Shown here: positions 8,580 through 16,049 of the stretch, one piece after another | Position numbering within the stretch: the first letter of the stretch is position 1 | Layout: each line of letters starts with the position of its first letter | Assembly: GCF_017876315.1 (NCBI RefSeq) | Contig: NZ_JAGINU010000001.1 | Span: forward strand, 4,030,001 to 4,094,000 | Length of the DNA stretch: 64,000 bases | Direction: 5' to 3' | Source: Pseudonocardia parietis | GTDB lineage: Bacteria > Actinomycetota > Actinomycetes > Mycobacteriales > Pseudonocardiaceae | Made by a program: the position numbers and the translations under genes | The notes under the pieces: generated by a model | What the model was told of the DNA's origin: nothing | Database searches by the model: none | The model's input: only the letters and a program-made list of their open reading frames with translations

Positions 8580-8616
8580 CCGTCACGGTGCACCGGGGGA
8601 TGGTGCACCGTGACGG
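8580..8616. repeat. Perfect 15-base inverted repeat
   Basis: CCGTCACGGTGCACC and its exact reverse complement are separated by the seven bases GGGGGAT. The arms themselves contain GGTGCACC, a shorter palindrome. No gene end lies near and no T-run follows, so a terminator is unlikely. An operator for a dimeric regulator or a recombination site is possible. It lies about 330 bases before the CBS-domain gene. Confidence 0.8.
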
Positions 8617-8827
8617 CCGGGCGCCGGGCTCAGCGCCCCGGGGCCGGCGAGCCGGGACACGGGCGCGCCGCGGCACGGCTGTTGGCTGGCCCTTCGGCCT
8701 TCGCGTTGCGGGCCATTCGGCCCGACCGCGCAGGCCGCCGCCGACCGACGCTGGCGAGGACCTGGTTCGCCCGGGAGACGGGTAGAGCGATGGTGGCGGT
8801 CCGGGCGCTGGAGGGTGTGTCCGGACA

Positions 8828-8841
8828 GGGACACCAGCCCC
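8828..8841. promoter_or_regulatory. DosR-box-like site
   Basis: GGGACACCAGCCCC matches 10 of 14 core positions of the mycobacterial DosR box. It lies 106 bases before the start of the small gene that is coupled to the CBS-domain gene. Confidence 0.33.
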
Positions 8842-8946
8842 GTACACCGGCGAGGGGATACGGATCTTCGAGCTGTCCCTGACACCCGGCCAGGCCGGGC
8901 GGCGTACCCCGGCGGGGCGACGGCGATCGATCAACAGGAGGTGACC

Positions 8947-9087
8947 ATGTCCGACAGAAGTGCTTTGTCCGGCGGGCTCCGGCACGCGTTGTCCATCCGG
9001 TCGCGGGCGTCGGTCGGCCCGCGTGCCGACGACCGTCCGGGCTCGCGGCGGATGTGCGCGGACGCGACGCGCGGAGGACGACGATGA
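8947..9087 (+). CDS. Small 46-residue protein coupled to the CBS gene
   Basis: The ATG follows a near-perfect ribosome site, AGGAGGTG, with three bases between. The product starts MSDRSALSGGLRHALSIRSR and is basic and low in hydrophobics. I do not recognise it. Its TGA overlaps the ATG of the next gene (ATGA at 9084), so translation of the CBS protein is probably coupled to it. It may be a short functional protein or a leader that sets translation of the downstream gene. Confidence 0.6.
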   Translation: MSDRSALSGGLRHALSIRSRASVGPRADDRPGSRRMCADATRGGRR

Positions 9088-9539
9088 GGGCCGCCGATGT
9101 GATGACGGCGCCGGCCGTCACGGTCCCTGCGGCGACACCGGTTCCCACGGCTGCGGCGCTGCTCGCCTCGCACGGGTTCACCGCCGCTCCGGTGCTCGAC
9201 GGTGAGGGGCATCTGATCGGGATCGTGACCGAGGCGGACCTGGCGCGAAACCGGATCCGGCCCGAGGGGTGGCCGGAACAGGGGGCGGGGCTGCCCGGCA
9301 CGGTCGGTGAGGTGATGACCCGGGCTCCGCTGGCGATGCGTCCGGAAGACGATCTCGCTGACGTCGTCACGCTGATGCTCGATGCTCCGATCCGATCTGT
9401 GCCGATCGTCGACGACGGCGTCGTCGTCGGTGTCGTCACCCGCCGCGACGTGCTGCGGGTGGTGGCGCGCGGTGAGCTCACCTCCGCCGAGGTCCGTGCG
9501 CGGAGGCCGCTTCCCACTCGATCGGGAGGAAGCAGATGA
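9084..9539 (+). CDS. Two-CBS-domain protein (Hrp1-like)
   Basis: The 151-residue protein has two CBS motifs. The first runs from MRAADVMTAPAVTVPAATPV to GIVTEADLARNRI and the second from VGEVMTRAPLAMRPEDDLAD to VGVVTRRDVLRVV. A CBS pair of this size resembles mycobacterial Hrp1 (Rv2626c), a DosR-regulated protein. CBS pairs usually sense adenosine nucleotides; the ligand here is unknown. The start overlaps the preceding small gene and the stop overlaps ATG 9536 of a decayed USP, so three genes once formed an operon. Confidence 0.87.
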   Translation: MRAADVMTAPAVTVPAATPVPTAAALLASHGFTAAPVLDGEGHLIGIVTEADLARNRIRPEGWPEQGAGLPGTVGEVMTRAPLAMRPEDDLADVVTLMLDAPIRSVPIVDDGVVVGVVTRRDVLRVVARGELTSAEVRARRPLPTRSGGSR

Positions 9540-9840
9540 GCGCACCGATTCGAGCGACGCACGGTCGCGGCAGTGCGCGACGCCGAGGAACGGGTACGCC
9601 GGTACGCGTGGGAACTGGAGGTCGAGACCCGCACGGTCACCGGTCTGGTCGCCGTGCACGCGTGGGCGGACACCGCAGGTGAGGAGGTCGACGATCGGAC
9701 GGGCGGGTTCGAGCGCGAGGAGAACGAGCGGATGCAGCTGCGGATCCTTGCCGCTGCTGCACGGCTCGACCAGCCAGGCCTTGCTCTACGAGCTGCGGTG
9801 CCCCCTGGCCGTGGTCCGGACGGACGGACCTGATATGTAG
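9536..9840 (+). pseudogene. Decayed universal stress protein downstream of the CBS gene
   Basis: The ATG at 9536 overlaps the CBS stop and has GGAGGAAG upstream, but its frame soon ends. USP-like sequence appears in a second frame (VTGLVAVHAWADTAGEEVDD, then EREENERMQLRILAA). A third frame ends the gene with STSQALLYELRCPLAVVRTD, the typical C-terminal strand of a USP. The piece between, including the nucleotide loop, is deleted. At least two frame changes make a functional product impossible. Confidence 0.65.
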
Positions 9841-9954
9841 CCGGTTCGTCACGTGGGGAGGGTGAGGCGGTGTCCGCGACTGTCGTCGTGGACACCGGAG
9901 ACCGGCGGTCCGCGGCTGGTGTGGGCGGTGCCCCTGCCGTAGGAGAGGGGCCGG

Positions 9955-10608
9955 TCAGTGCCTGTGGCGCCGCTCGGCGGCGTAGACCGCGGCTTCGGTG
10001 CGGCGTGCGTACCCGAGTTTGTGCAGCACGGACGACACGTAGTTCTTGACGGTCTTCTCGGCCAGGTGCAGCTCGCCGCCGATCTGCCGGTTGGTCAGTC
10101 CGTCCGCGACCAGCTCCAGGATCCGCTGCTCCTGCGGGCTCAGCGCGTCGTAGCGGGGGTCGGACTCCGCACCGGCGCTCTCGCCGTTGCGCAGCCGCTC
10201 CAGCACCGCGGCCGTCGCCTTCGGGTCGAGCAGTGACCCGCCCGCCGCGACCGTGCGGACGGCGCCCACCAGGTCCACTCCGGCGACCTGTTTGAGCAGG
10301 TAACCGGACGCCCCGGCCATGATCGCGCCGAACAGCGCCTCGTCGTCGGCGTAGGAGGTCAGCATCAGGCAGGCGGGCGGCGGGTCGAGCGTGGAGCGCA
10401 CGTCCCGGCAGACGGTGACACCGTCGCCGTCGGGCAGCCGGACGTCGAGAATCGCGACGTCCGGGCGCAGCGCGGGCAGCCGGACCGCCGCCTGCGCGGC
10501 CGTGGCGGCCTCGCCGACCACCTCGATGTCGTCCTCCAGCTCGAGCAGCTGGGCCAGCCCCCGGCGCACGATCTCGTGGTCGTCGAGCAGGAACACCGAG
10601 ATCGTCAC
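9955..10608 (-). CDS. devR: DosR/DevR-type response regulator
   Basis: The 217-residue NarL-family regulator has a receiver domain (ISVFLLDDHEIVRRGL, phospho-acceptor Asp in AILDVRLPDGDG, conserved Lys in GYLLKQV) and a LuxR-type helix-turn-helix (LTNRQIGGELHLAEKTVKNY, residues about 172-191). Motif by motif it resembles mycobacterial DosR, including LPDG in the receiver and EKTVKNYVS in the recognition helix. The GTG at 10608 has GGAGG five bases upstream; the frame opens earlier at 10713 but that extension is not family-like. No sensor kinase lies beside it. It is the likely regulator of the surrounding stress genes. Confidence 0.88.
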   Translation of the reverse strand: MTISVFLLDDHEIVRRGLAQLLELEDDIEVVGEAATAAQAAVRLPALRPDVAILDVRLPDGDGVTVCRDVRSTLDPPPACLMLTSYADDEALFGAIMAGASGYLLKQVAGVDLVGAVRTVAAGGSLLDPKATAAVLERLRNGESAGAESDPRYDALSPQEQRILELVADGLTNRQIGGELHLAEKTVKNYVSSVLHKLGYARRTEAAVYAAERRHRH

Positions 10609-10690
10609 GATCGCCTCCGCGTCTGGTCCGTCCGATCCGAGGTTAGTGCCCCAGCCCTCGCCCCGGCAGCGCCCGAACGGCCCGCCACCG

Positions 10691-10704
10691 GGGACGAAGG
10701 TCCG
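10691..10704. promoter_or_regulatory. DosR-box-like site before the regulator gene
   Basis: GGGACGAAGGTCCG matches 11 of 14 DosR-core positions. It lies 83 bases upstream of the regulator's GTG and just past the end of the nitroreductase gene, so it could serve autoregulation. Confidence 0.38.
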
Positions 10705-10725
10705 TGCCGTCACCCGGCGGACGGG

Positions 10726-11754
10726 TCAGGTGCCGTGGACGAGGACGTCGGAGAGCCTGCGGCGTGGAGTGGTCGGCAGCTCGCGATCGTCGGGGGCACG
10801 TCCGATGCGGATCAGCAACTGCGGGCGGTCGGGCGTGCGCAGCACCTGGCGAGCCACGTCCGAGCGCGTCTGCGTGGCCTCCAGCAAACGGGACAGCGGA
10901 CAGGTCGCGAAGCCCGACCGGGTCGCGGCGAGGAGCACCGCACCGGCCGCTTCACCAGCCGCGAGCCGCGCCGGGTCGTCGTCGGCCGGGGTGGTGAGCA
11001 CGACGATCGTGGCCCGGTCCTGACCCGTTCGGGGTACCGGCAGTGAACCGGGCGGGAAGCGGACGCCCAGGTCCGGCTCGCAGGGCCGGCGCGCGGAGAC
11101 CGGTACCGACTCGGCATGCACGCCATCGCCGGAGCCGGCATAGCGGTGCGTCCACACCAGCAGCTCCGCGGCTTGCCCCGGACGCGTGCGCATCTCCCGG
11201 GCCGCCTCCAGCTCGAGGTCGGCGAGGTGGCCGCGCGCGAGGTGGCCGCGCGCGAGGTCGCCGGACACCGTGTGCATGGTGACGCCGTACCGGGCGGCGT
11301 GAAACCCGAGCGCCGCGCGCGTGTGCCGGGCGACCAGTCCGGCGGTGAACGGGCGCCGGTCGGTGTGCCGGTGCGCGATCGCGCGGGCCAGGGGAGCCTC
11401 GGCACGACTCTGCTGGTCCGGAGGCGACCCGGTGAACCGGACGGTCGCGAGGTGGTCACGATCCCCGTCCGGGAAGCGCACAATCTTGTGACCGGCCCCC
11501 GCGGCGGCGAGCGCGACGTGCAGGTGCAGCAGCGCCGCCCCGCAGCTGATCAGGTGATCGCGGCGGTTCGGGTCGGTGAACGGCAGGCGGCGCTCCGGGT
11601 CGGCGTACAGCTCGATCCGGTCCGCGCTGATCCGCCACCGCCAGGGCTGGACGTTGTGCACCGACGGCGCGCGCAGTGCGGCCCCGACGGCGCTGTGGAC
11701 CGTCTCCGGGCGCGGCAGCGCCCTGCCCGGGTTCGTACTCATCGGACTGGTCAT
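10726..11754 (-). CDS. Acg-type nitroreductase family protein
   Basis: The 342-residue protein is the second member of the Acg/Rv3131 group in the window. Landmarks are LRAPSVHNVQPWRWRI near residue 28, DPNRRDHLISCGAALLHLHV near residue 62, ELLVWTHRYAGSGDGVH in the centre and QLLIRIGRAPDDRELPTTPR at the end. A tandem duplication gives LARGHLARGHLA near residue 168. The ATG overlaps the stop of the 56-residue gene upstream (ATGA), so the pair is co-translated. A second ATG lies 12 bases in. Flavin binding is expected; the substrate is unknown. Confidence 0.88.
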   Translation of the reverse strand: MTSPMSTNPGRALPRPETVHSAVGAALRAPSVHNVQPWRWRISADRIELYADPERRLPFTDPNRRDHLISCGAALLHLHVALAAAGAGHKIVRFPDGDRDHLATVRFTGSPPDQQSRAEAPLARAIAHRHTDRRPFTAGLVARHTRAALGFHAARYGVTMHTVSGDLARGHLARGHLADLELEAAREMRTRPGQAAELLVWTHRYAGSGDGVHAESVPVSARRPCEPDLGVRFPPGSLPVPRTGQDRATIVVLTTPADDDPARLAAGEAAGAVLLAATRSGFATCPLSRLLEATQTRSDVARQVLRTPDRPQLLIRIGRAPDDRELPTTPRRRLSDVLVHGT

Positions 11755-11921
11755 CGGACTGTCGTGGCTGCGGGGATAGTCACCGAGACCTGGCCGTCGC
11801 TCGAACCGAGGCCGCGGCCGGCGGACAGGCCCTGCCCGACCTCCCCGGCCACCCGCAGCGTGCGATCGGTCGAGGTGAGGGCGACGAGCACGGCCCCACT
11901 CTGCGGCATCCGGTCAGCCAT
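11751..11921 (-). CDS. Small 56-residue protein coupled to the nitroreductase
   Basis: The ATG has GAGGAGG five bases upstream, the same leader (aggaggacgccATG) as narK at 23030. The product starts MADRMPQSGAVLVALTSTDR and looks like a compact beta-rich domain (RTLRVAGEV, then GQVSVTIPAATTVR). I do not recognise a family. Its stop overlaps the nitroreductase start by four bases, so the two form one translational unit, divergent from the SHOCT-type gene. Confidence 0.68.
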   Translation of the reverse strand: MADRMPQSGAVLVALTSTDRTLRVAGEVGQGLSAGRGLGSSDGQVSVTIPAATTVR

Positions 11922-11977
11922 GGCGTCCTCCTCAGCAGTGTCCTGCCCACCCTGCGCCGCGGGCGAGCCGTGGAGCA

Positions 11978-11991
11978 GGGCCGACCGTCCC
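11978..11991. promoter_or_regulatory. DosR-box-like site in a divergent promoter region
   Basis: GGGCCGACCGTCCC matches 10 of 14 DosR-core positions on either strand. It lies 57 bases before the small gene at 11921(-) and 109 bases before the gene at 12100(+), where one operator could serve both directions. Confidence 0.36.
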
Positions 11992-12099
11992 CGCCGGCCG
12001 GGGCGCAGTACCCGTCGGTGGCCGGGCCGGGCTTCCCTTCCGGGGCGGCGAGAGCGCGTCGATGCTGGGTGATGACGACGACCGCGTGAGGTGATGGCG

Positions 12100-12381
12100 A
12101 TGTTCTGGTGGAACGGTCACATGGACAGCTGGGGCATCGCGCCGATGGTCCTCGGGTGGCTGCTCGTCGTGGGACTGCTGGTCGTGGGCGTCGTGCTGCT
12201 CGTAGGCAGGTTCGCGCGGCCGGGTGGCGCGGCTCACGGCTCGGCGGAGCTGCGCCCGTGCGCGGCGGATCTGCTCGCCGAGCGCTATGCCCGCGGCGAG
12301 ATCGACGACGAGGAGTTCCGGCGTCGCCTGCAGGTGCTCGACGCCACCGGGTCGCGGGGCCCGGCGCGGCCGGGCCGATGA
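12100..12381 (+). CDS. Small membrane protein with C-terminal SHOCT domain
   Basis: The protein has about 93 residues, with one hydrophobic segment (MVLGWLLVVGLLVVGVVLLV, residues about 16-35) and a C-terminal short helix-turn motif AERYARGEIDDEEFRRRLQVL, the SHOCT signature. SHOCT motifs are short oligomerisation modules at the ends of otherwise unrelated bacterial proteins. Starts are possible at 12091 (GTG), 12094 and 12100 (ATG). I chose 12100 because GAGGTG then lies six bases upstream. The role is unknown, but the location suggests stress response. Confidence 0.78.
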   Translation: MFWWNGHMDSWGIAPMVLGWLLVVGLLVVGVVLLVGRFARPGGAAHGSAELRPCAADLLAERYARGEIDDEEFRRRLQVLDATGSRGPARPGR

Positions 12382-12654
12382 CGATGCCGTCCGGATCCGG
12401 TGGCATCTGCGGGCGCCCGCCGGGACGACGGCGCCCACCGATCCACTTCACGGGGCCCACGCCCGGCGTGCCCACCGACCTCGATCACAACAGGTGGCCA
12501 GACCTGCCGGGCCCACCGGCGAGCGGGGATCCACCGGAGAACAACGGCCCGGTCGTGGCGGGCCGGACGACCCGCCACGGCCGGGCCACGCGGCCGCGGT
12601 GCTGCTTCCGCGTCGGCGGCAGCCTGACCGGCAACCCGATGAGAGGAGTCAGCG

Positions 12655-13548
12655 ATGAGCGCATCGCAGGGGTGGCCGATCGTCGTAGGCGTCGACGGGT
12701 CAGCGTCCGGGATGGACGCCGTGCGGTGGGCAGCGGCGTGGGCGGCCGAGCAGGACAGACCGGTGCGGCTGATCACCGCCGTCGGGCCGGCGCCATACCA
12801 GACGCTCGGGCCGGAAGCGCTCGTCCGGGAGAACTACCGGGAGGCGGCGCTGCGCGCGGCCGAGCAGCAGATACAGGCCGCGGCCGGCGCCGCTGCGCAG
12901 GTCGTGGCGGTGGAACGGATCCGTACCGAGATCCGTAACGGCACGCCGGCCGAAGTGCTGCACGACGAGTCGATCCGGGCGTCGATGCTGGTCGTGGGCA
13001 ACCGGGGCCGTGGCGGGTTCCGCGGTCTACTGCTCGGCTCCACCGGCGTCGCGCTGGCGGCAGCGGTCCGCTGCCCGCTCGTGGTCGTCCGTGGCCGGCC
13101 CGCACCGGACGGCCCGGTCGTGGTGGGGGTGGATGGTTCGCCGGACTCCGACGCCGCGCTCGGGTTCGCCTTCGAGACCGCCGCGCGGTGGGGTGCACCG
13201 CTGACCGCTGTCCTGGCCGGGGCCGACCCGGTGGTGGATCCGGCCGTGGCCGTGGTGATCGACCGGGCGTTGATCGAGCGCGAGCAACGCGAGCTGCTCG
13301 CGCAGGCTCTCACCGGGTGGCTCGCGAAGTTCCCCGATGTCGAGGTGCGCGGCGTCGTGGCGCACGGCTCGCCCGCGGCTGCGCTCATCGAGAAGACCCC
13401 GCGGGCCCGCCTGATGGTTGTCGGCTCCCGCGGTCGGGGTGGCCTGGCGGGGCTCGTGCTGGGTTCGGTGAGCCAGTCGCTGCTGCACCACGCGGCATGC
13501 CCGGTAGCGGTCGTACGAGCCAGCGGCGACCATCTCGTCGAGCCGTGA
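12655..13548 (+). CDS. Tandem-domain universal stress protein
   Basis: The 297-residue protein has two UspA domains. Domain 1 opens with PIVVGVDGSASG and its loop is GNRGRGGFRGLLLGS. Domain 2 opens with PVVVGVDGSPDS and its loop is GSRGRGGLAGLVLGS. Both keep the ATP-binding spacing. The ATG has GAGAGGAG upstream. The Rv1733c-like membrane protein follows after about 120 bases. The 270 bases before it hold no gene I recognise. Confidence 0.93.
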   Translation: MSASQGWPIVVGVDGSASGMDAVRWAAAWAAEQDRPVRLITAVGPAPYQTLGPEALVRENYREAALRAAEQQIQAAAGAAAQVVAVERIRTEIRNGTPAEVLHDESIRASMLVVGNRGRGGFRGLLLGSTGVALAAAVRCPLVVVRGRPAPDGPVVVGVDGSPDSDAALGFAFETAARWGAPLTAVLAGADPVVDPAVAVVIDRALIEREQRELLAQALTGWLAKFPDVEVRGVVAHGSPAAALIEKTPRARLMVVGSRGRGGLAGLVLGSVSQSLLHHAACPVAVVRASGDHLVEP

Positions 13549-13671
13549 CGACGCCACCGACGGCCGTGCCGCACTGTTGACGGCTCGTCGCCCGTCCCCG
13601 CCGCCATCGCGACGCCGGCGACCGCCGTCTACAGCAACGGGCAGGAGGTCGCTCATGAACGGAGGATCGTC

Positions 13672-14247
13672 ATGTCCAGCGCAGCGTCGTCGCCCACGCC
13701 CTCGGCTCCCAGCCGGCTCCACCGTCGGACCCGCAGGATCGAAGATCTTGTCAGCGTTCTGCTCGCGGTGCTGCTGCTCGGTGCCGGCCTGATCGCCACC
13801 GCCGTAGCGGCCGGCACGTACGGCGGCGCGCAGGAGCGGATCCGGGCGGAGAGCACCGAGCGACACCCGACGACCGCGCGGCTGGTCGCCGACGTCGGCG
13901 CCGCGGGCACGGAGCCGGCGGTGCTCCACCCGGCTCGTGTCGAGTGGATCGGCCGCGACGGCCGGCCGCGCACCGGGCACACCCCCGTGGGGGCGCCCGG
14001 CCGGGCCGGTGACCCCATTGAGATCTGGACGACCGCGGACGAGCGTCCGGTGCCCCCGCCGCTGACCGATCTGCAGGCCGGGGTGGCGGCGGTCGTGGCC
14101 TGGGTCATGGCGGCGGCCATCGGTGCCGGGGTGGTCTTCGCGATCGGGAGGCTGCTGTTCCGGTGGACGGCTGCCCGCTACGCGCGGGCCTGGGCGCAGG
14201 ACTGGTCGGATGTCGAACCGGCCTGGACGGGCCGGGCCCTGTCCTGA
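13672..14247 (+). CDS. Rv1733c-like two-helix membrane protein
   Basis: The 191-residue protein has one membrane helix near residues 27-47 (VSVLLAVLLLGAGLIATAVA) and a second near 138-160 (AAVVAWVMAAAIGAGVVFAI). They flank an extracytoplasmic domain with the pattern EWIGRDGRPRTGHTPVGAPG, GDPIEIWTTADE. This layout matches the Rv1733c family, a DosR-regulated mycobacterial antigen of unknown function. GGAGG lies six bases before the ATG. Probably in one operon with the upstream USP. Confidence 0.8.
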   Translation: MSSAASSPTPSAPSRLHRRTRRIEDLVSVLLAVLLLGAGLIATAVAAGTYGGAQERIRAESTERHPTTARLVADVGAAGTEPAVLHPARVEWIGRDGRPRTGHTPVGAPGRAGDPIEIWTTADERPVPPPLTDLQAGVAAVVAWVMAAAIGAGVVFAIGRLLFRWTAARYARAWAQDWSDVEPAWTGRALS

Positions 14248-14421
14248 GGCTTCGGTGCTTCGGCGCAGGTCGTCGCCTTTCCTGCGGGAGGCCTCGTCCC
14301 GACCGCGCTGCGCGACGTCCGTGCGCGGGGCGACGTCCGGTCTCTCTCGCCGGTGACCGGGTCACCGCGTGGCCGTCAGGTGATCGAGCGGCCGGAGCTG
14401 GGTGACGGGTGCGGCCGCGGC

Positions 14422-14435
14422 GGGCCGGAGGTCCC
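14422..14435. promoter_or_regulatory. DosR-box-like site
   Basis: GGGCCGGAGGTCCC, followed by GAA, matches 10 of 14 DosR-core positions plus the three outer bases SAA. It differs from the site at 23123 between narK and narG at one base only. It lies 86 bases before the CBS-domain gene. Confidence 0.42.
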
Positions 14436-14520
14436 GAATCCGTGTGGCCCCCGGGCCCTGTTCACTCCCCGTGGGATCAGCGACCGTGGACTGCAGGTAG
14501 CGGCGTTCGACGAGGAGATC

Positions 14521-14757
14521 ATGATGATCCAGGGTCCGGTGGCCGCCGGCGCCGATCTCGACGAGGTGCAGGTCCGTGACCTCATGACGGTGGACACGGT
14601 CACCGTGACGGTCGACGACACGGTGTGCACCGCCGCCGAGGTGATGCTCGAGGCCGGCGTGCGGCACATTCCGGTGCTACGCGACGGGCGCCCGGTCGGC
14701 ATGCTCTCGATCCGCGACCTGCTGGCGGTCTTGCTCGATGGTGGGAGCGCCCCGTGA
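14521..14757 (+). CDS. Short CBS-domain protein
   Basis: The 78-residue protein holds essentially one CBS motif: VQVRDLMTVDTVTVTVDDTV, then AGVRHIPVLRDGRPVG and MLSIRDLLAVLL. Single-CBS proteins usually dimerise to make a complete nucleotide-binding module. Two ATG codons are adjacent. GAGGAG gives better spacing to the second (14524), so the real protein may lack the first methionine. A DosR-like box lies 86 bases upstream. The role is unknown, but CBS proteins recur in DosR regulons. Confidence 0.8.
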   Translation: MMIQGPVAAGADLDEVQVRDLMTVDTVTVTVDDTVCTAAEVMLEAGVRHIPVLRDGRPVGMLSIRDLLAVLLDGGSAP

Positions 14758-15241
14758 GAGGACCGGGGGCGACGGCGTTGCTCGCCGCCACCGACCCCGC
14801 GGCGGAGCGGTGACGGCAACTGCGGGCGAGCCGGCCGGGCAGATACCGGCGGTCCGATGTCGAGCCCGTCGACCAGGCGTCGGCCTGCGACCGTCGCGGG
14901 CTCCCCGGTAGTGGGTGTCGACGGTCGGTGGGCCACCCTGCCCGCAGCACGACCCTGAGTCTGAGGGGGCAGCGTCCCGTTCAGCGCCCGATCGTGGACG
15001 GCGGCGTAGAACGAGCCGACCTCCAGCTGGTTCGGTGAGTGTGCAGCTCGCCGTGCCGAGCACCGCCGGCTCGGACGCGTTGGGCACCGGCAGGGTCGGC
15101 GCCCCGACCGGAGCGACGGGAGTCCCTCCCACCGAGTGGACCTCCGGGGCCGGACGGACCGGCCCGGGCCAGGCGGGAGATCCCCGGTATCGGGGCCGCC
15201 GGCCCTGTCCGGACCGCGGGCCGGAGCGGACGCTCGCCGCC
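14758..15241. other. Gene-poor stretch with a trace of USP sequence
   Basis: About 480 bases without a convincing gene. A frame at 14905-14925 reads PVVGVDG, the opening of a USP domain, but stops soon after, so it may be the trace of another lost USP. A GGGGGCAGCGTCCC sequence near 14956 matches the DosR core at 9 positions and is too weak to call. Confidence 0.4.
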
Positions 15242-15460
15242 ATGATTTCTACGATGGGCGATCCCGTGACCGGCCTCGGCTCGCCGGTGCGCGTGCAGGC
15301 CGACCTACACGCGCAGCAGTACCGTGGCCTTTGGCCGGTGAAGTGGTTCCTGCTGGTGCAGCTGCTCGCTCTGGTGATCGGGTCGGCGTTCGCGTTCGCG
15401 TTCGCCGAGCTCGGCGCGGTCGCCGTCGGTGCACGGCTGATCCAGGCGGGTGGCCGGTGA
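15242..15460 (+). CDS. Small single-helix membrane protein
   Basis: The 72-residue product has a soluble N-terminal third (SPVRVQADLHAQQYRGLWPV) and one hydrophobic helix (WFLLVQLLALVIGSAFAFAF, residues about 35-54). I do not recognise a family. Its TGA overlaps by one base the ATG of the USP-like gene (TGATG at 15458-15462), so the two are translationally coupled. It may anchor its neighbour at the membrane, as the fused helix does in the gene at 6817; that is speculation. No strong ribosome site. Confidence 0.6.
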   Translation: MISTMGDPVTGLGSPVRVQADLHAQQYRGLWPVKWFLLVQLLALVIGSAFAFAFAELGAVAVGARLIQAGGR

Positions 15461-15906
15461 TGAGCGGGCCGGTCGTCGTGGTCGGTGACGGCGAACTGAC
15501 CAATCACGTGGCGGGCTGGGCGGCGGGGCTGGCTCGCCGGACCGGTCGGGACCTTCGCCTGGTAGTCGTCCTCTCACTCGAGCCACCTGCCGGCGAGCCG
15601 GAGCGGGTCGCCTCGGTGGCCCGCGTGCTCGTCCGTTCCGACCTCGATCACATCGCCGACGACGTCGCGAGCCGGTCGGGTGCCGTCGATGTCGAGGCGG
15701 AGGTTCGGGTCGGGTGCTGGGCCGACGTCGTTGCCGACGAGGAACGTACGGCGTCGGTGGTCGTCGTGCCGCACGACGCACGTTCGGTCGGACCCGCGCA
15801 CGTGGTGGCCGCGGACCCCGAACCGGGCCCGCGCGGGTCGGTCTGGCACCGCGTCCGCCGCCTGACCACAGCTGACGCCGGACCCGGTGTGCTGCGGACG
15901 CGGTGA
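15460..15906 (+). CDS. Degenerate single-domain USP-like protein
   Basis: The 148-residue protein follows the alpha/beta order of a USP: VVVVGDGELTNHVAGWAAGL at the start, RDLRLVVVLSL as the second strand and ASVVVVPHDARSVG as the fourth. The second half of the nucleotide loop (RGRGG...GS) is missing and replaced by an unrelated proline/arginine-rich tail. The usual VGVDGS reads VVGDGE. ATP binding is therefore unlikely. Start codon overlaps the stop of the upstream membrane protein gene. Confidence 0.6.
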   Translation: MSGPVVVVGDGELTNHVAGWAAGLARRTGRDLRLVVVLSLEPPAGEPERVASVARVLVRSDLDHIADDVASRSGAVDVEAEVRVGCWADVVADEERTASVVVVPHDARSVGPAHVVAADPEPGPRGSVWHRVRRLTTADAGPGVLRTR

Positions 15907-15959
15907 CCGGGACCGCTGCGGGCGCCTGGTCCGGAGGGGTGGGGTTCCCGGCCTCGGTC

Positions 15960-15973
15960 GGGGCCTTGGTCCC
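15960..15973. promoter_or_regulatory. DosR-box-like site
   Basis: GGGGCCTTGGTCCC is one base short of a perfect GGGACC-NN-GGTCCC palindrome and matches 11 of 14 mycobacterial DosR-core positions. It lies 76 bases before the USP gene at 16050. A second GGGACC half-site follows at about 15977, so the promoter may carry tandem sites. Confidence 0.45.
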
Positions 15974-16049
15974 ACCGGGACCGGGGCCACCGGACCGCAG
16001 TGGGGCCACCGCATCAGACGACCGTGGGGCAGGAGGGAAGGAGGACTCG

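Larger units (their letters stand above)
8088..8946. other. Gene-poor stretch with an inverted repeat
   Basis: About 860 bases in which I recognise no gene. It contains the long inverted repeat at 8580-8616 and a DosR-like box at 8828-8841. Open frames on both strands give proline/arginine-rich translations typical of non-coding high-GC DNA. Confidence 0.5.

Noticed and set aside
14905..14925. Start of another USP gene (PVVGVDG)
   Set aside because: The match is seven residues long and a stop follows soon after; too little to call even a relic.
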